Assembly: GCA_951799405.1 (NCBI GenBank)
Contig: OX637363.1
Span: forward strand, 9,672,001-9,736,000
Length of the DNA: 64,000 nucleotides
Direction: 5' to 3'
Source: Agapetus fuscipes
Taxonomy: Eukaryota > Arthropoda > Insecta > Trichoptera > Glossosomatidae
A program made the position numbers and the translations under genes. Under the pieces are notes generated by a model that saw nothing but the letters and a program-made list of their open reading frames with translations, had not been told where the DNA came from and did not search any database. This document shows positions 51,701 through 60,700 of the stretch, one piece after another; the first letter of the stretch is position 1, and every line of letters starts with the position of its first letter.

Positions 51701-54700
51701 AGCATCTTCAAGGCGAGTTTTCAAAGCGCCGTGGCAGTTTTCGTTGTCTTCGCGGACGCGCGTTGGTGTAAACTGGTTGAGAATGCGATGCATTGTTCTC
51801 ATCTTCCTTCGCTCTGGGGTGGGGGGTAGGTGTGAAGGGGAGTGGTGGTAGTGACGCGTGGGCAAGTAGGGGTGCGCAGGGTGCACCCGGTCCCACGGGG
51901 GTAGAGACAGGTACCTGTTTTACCGACTGGTCGACTAAGTCAATAGAGGTAGGGGCGGTTTTACCGACCGGGGCGGCAAGGCTGATCTCTCCATATTTTG
52001 TTTAATTTCAGGCCTTTTTTTTTTTGTTGAAATTTTTGAGCTAGTGGATTTCTTAATTTAATTAATCTAGTTGTCTTACTGGATAAGAGTCTGGGTGCAG
52101 TCCCGTGTTGACTGCGTACAGCTTTTTGAGGACCTGCAGGGCCTCCTCTGTCCTGCCCCGAGAAGCCAGGAACCTGGGGCTCTCCGGGATCAGCAGCGCC
52201 AGGGAGCCAGAGAGGATGGTGGGCAGGCTACACAGCAGCATGTACAGCTGCCAGCCATGAAATGCTGAGGAGAAGTTCAGAACAATATTATGGTGTCAAT
52301 AACCTTGCAAAAACCACAGCTAGATGGAGCTTTATACATAACAAGTCAGATGGAGAGAGAGCTCACTCTGCAATCTATGGAAGGCGCACTTACAGCCGTC
52401 GCCTTACCATCTAAAAATGGAGCACATTTCTTGGTGAGATGAGATTAATTCAATACCCGAAATTTCATTTCCATAACGTCCCTGGATCTCGCTGATTTAA
52501 TCAAGCCCGTCGCCCTCGGCAAAAAAAGCCTCACACTACGCTCGGCAAGTTTTGAATGTTAGTATATCTTTGCAATTTAGATTATATATAAGTATATAAG
52601 GCTTATTTATTTTAAATTACAATTGATAAGAGAGCGACGTTTTTATGTGTGTCACACCTCAAGAGTCCTCTCCGATCACGGATAAGAATTAAAAAAAAGA
52701 TGTATCTTGAGTGCTCTGCGAAATTCACCCACAGGTTTGGAATTCTTCACTCTGGGTGGCAGTCTGTTCCACTCCACTGGACCCGCAACACGGAAAGCGC
52801 GGTCTCCGAAATTTGTACGAATCTGACGGCGCCGCTGAACCAAATTGACTGCTCTGTTGCCCACGGATGTCTGCCACGGTGTCTGCGTCCTCACACGCAT
52901 CTCAGCAGGTGCAATTATAGATTATAAACATGCACAAGCGCCCTTGGAGTGGCTACATCACAAACAGGCCCGGATTAAGACTACTGGGGGCCCTGGTGCG
53001 GGGAAAGCCACTCCCAGCGCCTTTCTTCTTTTTTCCCACCCTTTCATCCTCACCTACCATAAAAACGAGTATAGACAACGAGAGTACAAAAAAGTATAAG
53101 TTATTTAAGAATGTTTTTATAAAATGTCTTGGGGGCCCCTAGGACGCGGGGGCCCTGGTTCGGCCGCACCGCTCGAACCGCCCTTAATCCGGGCCTGATC
53201 ACGAGACGGCGCTATAAATAAATCACTCACTGTAAGTTTCCGTGATCTGGTAGTCCTGGGGCTGCACCAGCATGAGCCAGGCTAGGCCGGGCAGCACCAG
53301 GTTGCCCAGGGCGTAGCACAGCCCCATGTACATGACCACAGCGGGGCGGCTGCTCGAGGAGTGGAACTCCGCCATGCTGGACAGCAGCACCGTGTGGGCG
53401 CCACATAAGCTGGAACAGCAATCACTCAGATTTAGTCATTTGGTGAGCGCAGTTTTAGTGTGAATCACACACCAGGGGTGCTCTTTGAGTTTGATCATTT
53501 CAAGCGAGACTCGTTTGAAGTAAAGCTGATGAAACTAGTCTTGAGAATAGGTGCTCATCATACAAAAGGATCTGATAGGATGTGTTGGAGAGATTGCGCA
53601 GTGGATGGCTAATTTTAAACTTCAACTAAATCCATCAAAAACAGAGGTAATGTGGGTAACTTCAGCACGCAGACGACATCTTGGTGATACTGAGATAGTT
53701 TGCATTGATGGTAGGGACATTAAATCATCCTCTGTAATACAGTTTCTTGGAGTTCATATTGACTGTGCACTCTCCATGGACACACAAATTGCAAAGATAG
53801 TTAGAGCAGGATGTTCCAAATCAGACAGGTTAGGACTATTAGGAAGTGCCTGCCGATAGAGGAAACTAATACCCTTGTGACTGCGCTTATACTTTCAAGG
53901 CTTGATTATTGTAATAGAATATACATACAGTGGCCTACCATATGTGCAGTTGGACAGACTTCAATATGTGCTCAAAATGGGAGCACGTCTAATATATAAT
54001 TAAAAAATTAGTGCTTCCATTACCCCTACAAATTAAAAGACCAGCTTCACTGGCTTAAAATCAGAGAAAGGTTTGAGTATAAGATCTGTTTAACTGTCTT
54101 TAAACCAACACAGTGTGTTGCCGCGTGATATATTTCAGAGCTTTGTGGGAGTACTGCTGTGAATAAATTGATTGTTCCAAAACGGTCTAATAAAGCAAAA
54201 TACTTGGATCGTGACTTTTGCATATCCGGCTCTGTGCTGTGAAATGCCCTACCTCATGAGCTTAGAGCTGTAGAGAGTGCAAGTGCATTTAGGTCGGGAT
54301 TGAAGACATGTTTGTTTTGGAGATGTTACAGTTGAACAGTGCCCTTGCAGTGATTTATCACAAAAGGGCACTATAAATATTGGCGTATTATTATTACAAG
54401 GAAGATTATTATCCACTCCACCTGCTGTAGCTAGGTATCACTAACACATTCATAGAGTAGAGTACAAAGAGTTGGAGAATATACCCGCATACTTACAAGA
54501 AGCCTGCGAAGAACTTGAAGGTGATGGTGAGCCAGAAGATGTGGCTGATGGAAGCCATGAGGTTGCAGATGCCGTCAAGCAGGTACGCCACCACCATTAT
54601 CTTCTTCCTGCCCAGCGTGTCAGCCAGGTAGCCCACAAACAGCGAGCTGAAGATCATGCCTGCAACCAACATTAGCCCTCTGTGAGTTTAGTTGTCACTA

Positions 54701-57700
54701 TTAATACAAAAAATACAAAATGCCATTGAGTAATGGCATAGAGAAGCAGAAAGTAAGTTACTGCATTGATACATAGGTACCTACATACTATCTACCACTT
54801 TTGTCTCAGTCCTGTCAAACGTTGCAGTTGTGTAGTCATACAAAACATGTTTTTACGTGTCAAATTTTATATTTTCTTGCTTTCTGCATATTGTGTTTTG
54901 ACACTCAATTACAACACATGCAATAACATCTTAAAATAATGTCTTTTTCCTTTAAAATTCGTCAATTTTATCGATTCCAAGATTCATACTGCATGCGTCT
55001 ATGTTCGTACTGCTCCGGGCATAGTACACACGCGGCAATGCTGCCACTTTTCTAGAAACATTTTTTTAATTTGCCTGAGTTTTTTTGCACACATGGAAAT
55101 GCAACTGTGAAGTTCTTTGTTCTCTTTTTTACTAATGAGCATTTTTGTAAGTAGGTTGAAACAGATATTGTCTTTTCATAAAAATAATTTCTAGTCCACA
55201 GATATCATAAGTCAACGCAAAATACCGATTCTCAAGCGACAACCAGTTGCTGTAAGGCTGAATGGATCCTTGGTGATCAATCTTTGGTAAAGGCAGATGA
55301 GTTTTTACTTTTATTTGTTCCTTGACTTATTATAGTTAAGTCTGTAGTTGGTATGAATATTGTAAAAGTTGTTTAGATTTTGTCAATGTCTTCCTTGTTC
55401 AAGGAAGCTCGGCAAAAATTGTAGAGTTTATGTGACGTTCCACGGCCAGGTTGCTAGGGAAAGAGCAAACAAATATTCTTTATTGGTTGCTAAGGACCAA
55501 AGTCTCATAAAAGTGTGACATTTCCCCGCTGAGTCCATTATAGAAAATATACATAGAATTTCATTCCGATGTTTCAGTAAGGTCTAATTTATTTTCTTCA
55601 CATATTGCGTCACATTATGTGTCATTTATTTTAATATTTTTCATGCATCTAATTTAATTTATAGCAAGTAAACAATATTTAGATGTTTACCACATTTAAA
55701 ATAAGTAGGTACATAATAAATTTACTGTTAGTATGCACTATTTGTTTACACATGTCTTAACAAATTTCCCTGCCAACTGAAAGAAAATGGAATTTTCCAT
55801 ATATAGGTAGGTACCGACTCTTCAACCAATGATGCTAGAATAATATGGAATCACATAGAGGTCTCACCAAACCAAGTGACATAAAATATTAGCTCATAAA
55901 TTACATGAAAAGAATTGCTATATTAGGTCCTTACATATGAAATTGGCGTTTTGCCGTACTGGCCACTTTGATCTCAAATATCTCCTCTTTGGTTAGGAAT
56001 TCCAAATAAAAATTTATACAGCTATGTATGTATATTTTTACTCATGTATTTGTGTTTCGAAAATTGTAATTCATTTGTGCCTTCCTCAATTGTTTGTTTT
56101 TCTTTGGTACATACTTAAAAAAAAAAAACTTTTTGCTCCTAGCTCCCATACAAAACGCCAATTTCATATGTAAGAAACTGTTATTTTATTTTTTTAAAAA
56201 CAAAATATAATATCTTACACTGCTTAGTTTATTTGATTATATGAATTAATATTTTACATTTCACACTTATTTATTTTTATAATTTTGTCTTGTTTTGTCA
56301 AATTTATAAAATTCATTGATCGTCACGACTGCTTTGAGAATTGTCACAACTTACTCGTCACAGTTCTTGGGGTCAGTTATGACAAGTCCCATTTTTATAC
56401 AGCTTTGTCTTTAATAAAATATTACCAAATAACTACTTCATTTGAAAAAAATATTGCATTTTTTCTTTGATCAAATAATTTTCTGCAACACCGTTTTTAA
56501 AAAAATTGTCTCAACACCTTCGCCTACTTCCCAAATCAACTCCACTTTGAAAACAGATCATTGACCTGTAACAAGATGACGCAATATGCAACGCAACCAA
56601 GCCACACATGTAGTGCAATTTCTTGCCTGCGTTATCCCCGAAGGGGTCGCATGTGGCGATTCGGGACCTATTTATTTTTACAGGTAAGGAAGCCGGCTCC
56701 ACACCAACCGCTTTCAGTTGAAGTGGGAGTTTCCCAGCTCTTGGGTGGGCATAGTTCTCATTTCTTGTGAAGGCTGAGTACACCTTACCGGTATTTATTT
56801 TGAGTTTGAAATAGACACCGAAACGGGAAATCGAACCCTTGCTCTCGACATGGAATGCAAGTATTCTACCAAATGAGCTATCGAGCTGACTTTTTACGAG
56901 CTTAGACGTCGCTACAAAGCGCTAATTCTCAAGCAAGACACAGTTGCTGTAAGGCTGGATGGACATTTTGATGACAGGTCTTTGGTAAGGGTTTATGAAT
57001 TTTTCAACCCAGTGAAGAGCAAATTTGAAAATATGAATGGTTTATTTTTTGTGCTCCGCCGAGATTCGAACCCACAACCACAACGAGTCCAAAGTATAAC
57101 CACTGGACTACGGACCGGTCTAACAATTCGGACTTACCGATGTGAGGAACAGCATTCATGAGCCCCTTGTCCAGCAGACTGAGGCCAAGGTCGCACTCCG
57201 CGCTGGGCATGGCGTAGGACATGGTGGTGGTGGTGCTGATGGAGCCCACTGCAGCGGGGACTATGAAGGCCAGCAGGAGGAAGTTGAACTTGCCGAAGCC
57301 GGTGGCTGAAATGGCTTCCTCGTACTCCACGGGACCTGAACATTCTAAACAACACAAAAATTAATTAGTCTCCAATCAGACAAAAATAAAAATTAAGCGT
57401 GATTTCTCCCAACAAATAAAAAATTTGGTTGCCTGTATGTAAATCAGCTGATGTATATTATCCTTCTTCAACTTTCCTGTTCAAATTCCATCACATTATT
57501 ACCCACTTATTAGGCGAAAATGTTTGAGCAAACAAAAAAAGAAATAAATAAGTGAATTCAAACTCTGTTTTTATCCAATTTTTGTCTTTTATCTTTTACT
57601 GTTAATGTTTCCTAGACTGATAGGTTGGTATGCGACTGACCACCCATACTGTAAAAAATGGTTCACTTTGCCAATGTCATCCCTGCTTCAGGGAAGGTCG

Positions 57701-60700
57701 GCAAGAGTTGCAGGGCTTACGTTCATTTGAGATTGGATTTTTTATATTGTAGGTCCACATGCGGCATGTGTAAGCGCGAAATTATGCATGTCTGCTTGTG
57801 GGAATGCATTTAATATGAATCTCAAATGATACATATCTTTGCAGCTTAGATTTAGATTTAGATCTCATACTTGTATTTTATTGATTTGTTGTTGTTTTGT
57901 ATAAACTCCTTTTATATATACCTACTTATTTTGTAAAGGCTTAAATGCCGTAAATAAATAGATATATTATTATCCTTAATTATATTACCCTTCGTGGTCG
58001 TCAATTGCTTGGAGATTCGATTTTCAAAATCAATGCCTCCACAGCAGATGAAACACGTTCCCAATGTATAACAATTTGGGCCCACTGGCTTTCCTCATAT
58101 TTGTCAATGACGTTGTTGGCATCATAAAACATAGTTCGTGTCTATTATCCGCAGATGACTTGAAGGTCTATACAAAGATTATAGACACTCAATGCTGCGT
58201 AAAATTACAGAAGGACTTGAACGCATTAGCAGTTTGGGCTGAGCAAAACAAACTCTTCTTAAATTTTAAGAAATGCGTTATCATGTCCTTCACTAAATCT
58301 CATAATCCCACTTTTCATGAGTATAGTATAGGTGGGCAAATACTAACTCGTGTGACCTCATTTAGGGATCTGGGAGTTGTCTTTGATCCCGGACTGAATT
58401 TCTCAGACCATATTATAGATCGCGTAGAGAGTCGCTTATAATCAAAGTTCCTAGAAAGAATACAGCAACCGGCCAACATCACTACGATTATTTGGGTGTA
58501 AGGTGGTACAATGCACTTTTTTCCAGGTATAAGCATGATAAGCACGCAGATCCTAGGGCCATTAAGTACATGATCAGCAAATATTTGAAAGAGGTGTAAA
58601 TAGTTGAGTGTTTATATTTGATTGGTTTTTTGTATATTATTCTTATCATTATTATTTTTGTTATTTTTTTCATATATCTACATGTGTGTATATATGTATA
58701 ATTCCTATTTCTGTATTTTCTATTTAAACATGTTACCTCTTTATGTTATTTTATTTTATTTTTTGTCTTTCTGTTTTTGCTGAGTAAATGACTAAATGGT
58801 GTATATATTATTTTTGTTTTTTATGATTTTTATCTATTAAGTGATTAATTTTAAGTTAAGATAAGTTGGAATCCTCCCCAAAACACAAGCTATGCTTACT
58901 TTGGGGAGTATTTATTGTAATTAGATTTTTAAAATTTATTTTTATTGTAATACTTTGTACATATTGATAAAAAACAATAAAGACCTTATGAAATTATGAA
59001 ATTATATGACGCAGTTGACGACCGAATGCTATCGGCTTCTGGGTTTTGTTATTAGACTCTGTAAACAGTTTACAGAGCCCAGGGCGATGGCGGATGTCTT
59101 CAGCTGCGTCGTTCGATCTAAATTAGAGTACGCTGTTGAGGTGTGGACACCTCATCAGCGGAAGTACATTAATATGTTAGAACAGCTCCAGAAGAAGTTC
59201 CTGAGGTACCTCCTCATGAGAACGCAGGGAAACTACCCTCAGTTCATGCACCATGAGGACCTGCTTCGGGAAACTGGCTTCAGGAGCTTAGAAACTAGGC
59301 GCAACGGGACCCTGATGGTGCTCACTTATAAAATCATCAATGGTTTAATAGACAGTCCCACCCTGTTGGAGGGTTTCAGGTTGTTTGTACCAAATTACTA
59401 TAATCGGGGGCGAGGTCATGACCTTTTTCATGTACCAATGAGCCGCACCGATGTCTTGGCACAGCATCCTTTAACTCGGAGTGTCAAACTCATTAACGAG
59501 TCAAAAATAGATATATTTCAATATAATTTAGACACCTTCAAAAGTATGGTAAAAGAGTTCCTCCCAGCTTGTTGATGGCTGTGAGGGTGCACTGTAATTA
59601 GGGCAACCTGTTGTGCACAAAAAAAAAAAAATAATAATAACGAATCAAATTTTGTAAATATGCTGCAATGGTGCGACCATCCGCGTATGTGTTTAAAAAC
59701 CACTTCAAATACACTCACAACTTCTTTCAATATACCTAACTATTAGTTTATGTTGAAAATGTATGAAAATATATTGACATCTAGCAGCAAAACGTGAAAG
59801 TTTTTTTTTATGTTTTCTTTTATTTGATGCAAATTAATAAAAAAAATAAAAATGGATTTAAATTTGTAATGATGATGATGATGATTTTTAAAGCGCCGTT
59901 TCGTGACTGCTGTCACTACAAGGGCAATCTAGCAAGGGTAATCTAAGTTGCAAAGATATATTACATTTGAGATTCATATTACATGCATTCCTACAAGCAG
60001 ACATTTATAAGTTCGCGCTTACACATGCTGCATGTGTACTTACAACATAAAACCATTCCAAATTAACATAAGCCATGCAACTCTGGCCAACCTTCTCTGA
60101 AACAAAGGTGAAAATTGCAAAGTGAACCATTTTTTAAAGTATGGGTGGTCAGCCTCATACCAACCTATAAGTCAAGGAAATTATTTTGTGTATTTCTTTA
60201 CATAATCTAAGTTGCAAAGATACATACCATTTGAGATTCAAATTAAATGCATTCCCACCAGCAGACAGGTATAAGTTCGCGCTTACAAATGCCCCATGTG
60301 GACTTACAACATAAAAATCTAAGCTCAAATGAACATAAGCTCTGCAACTCTTGCCGACTTTTCCTCAAACAGAGATGAAATTTGCATGGTGAACCATTTC
60401 TTACAGTATGGGTGGTCAGCCACATACTAACCTATCCTAAGTCAAGGAAATTATTTTGTTTAATCTAAGTTGCAAATATACATACCATTTGAGATTCATA
60501 TTAAATGCATTTCCATAAGCAGACATTTATAAGTTTGCACTTACACATAATGCATGTTGACTTACAACATAAAAACTCAATCTCAAATGAACATAAGCCT
60601 TGCAACTCTTGCCAACCTTCCCTGAAACAGAGGTGAAATTTGCAAAGTCAAACATTTTTTTAAATATGGGTCTGCTAACTCTGCAGAGGCTCTGGCCACC

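Noticed and set aside
54472..54675. A 67-residue + strand frame over transporter exon 3
   Set aside because: It is the antisense of a well-supported exon with conserved transmembrane and motif A residues on the minus strand.
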